From JAUVIB01 sp964424545 (GTDB lineage: Bacteria; Calditrichota; Calditrichia; Calditrichales; Calditrichaceae), in the NCBI GenBank assembly GCA_964424545.1, contig CAYRJN010000238.1, forward strand, positions 1-5,205: a stretch of 5,205 bases of DNA, read 5' to 3'. Below are positions 5,200 through 5,205 of this stretch, piece by piece. The position numbers were made by a program, and so were the translations under genes. Position 1 is the first letter of the stretch. Each line of letters begins with the position of its first letter. A model generated the notes under the pieces. That model was not told where the DNA came from and did no database searches. It saw only the letters and a list, made by a program, of their open reading frames with translations.

Positions 5200-5205
5200 A
5201 TTGTA

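Larger units (their letters stand above)
4790..5205. other. right-end spacer without a gene, rich in inverted repeats
   Basis: No open frame of useful length or recognisable protein is present on either strand. From left to right it holds the likely GSCFA promoter and inverted repeat (4801-4861), an AT-rich stretch to about 4940, a terminator-like hairpin (4947-4983), a 61-base segment bounded by inverted AGGACAC (4984-5044), a 10-base hairpin (5051-5073), and an inverted pair of short palindromic repeats (5085-5199) separated by two G-rich direct repeats. This reads as an accumulation of intergenic repeats, possibly with a small transcript on the plus strand. Confidence 0.6.

Noticed and set aside
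5085..5205. CRISPR-like interpretation of the repeats at the right end
   Set aside because: The repeats are inverted, differ in their centres and have no regular spacers, which does not fit a CRISPR array.

Overview
The window reads as a piece of a Bacteroidota chromosome, most likely from the order Bacteroidales. The main reasons are a secreted S9 peptidase that matches Porphyromonas gingivalis prolyl tripeptidyl peptidase A almost end to end as I remember it, a GSCFA-domain protein of the kind common in Bacteroidota, AT-rich DNA with very AT-rich spacers, and a signal peptide ending in Ala-Gln. The assignment is inference from protein families; there is no rRNA or other marker gene.

All four convincing genes lie on the minus strand, so transcription runs from right to left. 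From the right: a spacer of about 400 bases (4790-5205) without a gene, rich in hairpins and holding an inverted pair of short palindromic repeats; a GSCFA-domain protein of the SGNH-hydrolase type with a TTG start (3800-4789); a DUF423 membrane protein (3420-3797) only 2 bases further on, with its ribosome binding site inside the GSCFA gene; a 164-base spacer; the S9 tripeptidyl peptidase ptpA (1120-3255); a 50-base gap; and a stand-alone methionine-synthase activation-domain protein (380-1069). The left end (1-379) is AT-rich and holds a GC-rich hairpin and a short stretch that may be a decayed gene.

The two minus-strand pairs look like two short transcription units: GSCFA-DUF423, closely coupled, and ptpA-activation domain, loosely spaced. 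No shared pathway is evident. PtpA would release tripeptides in the periplasm for amino-acid supply, while the activation-domain protein would keep cobalamin-dependent methionine synthase active in the cytoplasm. I see no defence system, CRISPR array, complete mobile element or RNA gene that can be named. The least explained parts are the structured right-hand spacer, the possible gene remnant at the left, and a small dyad upstream of ptpA.
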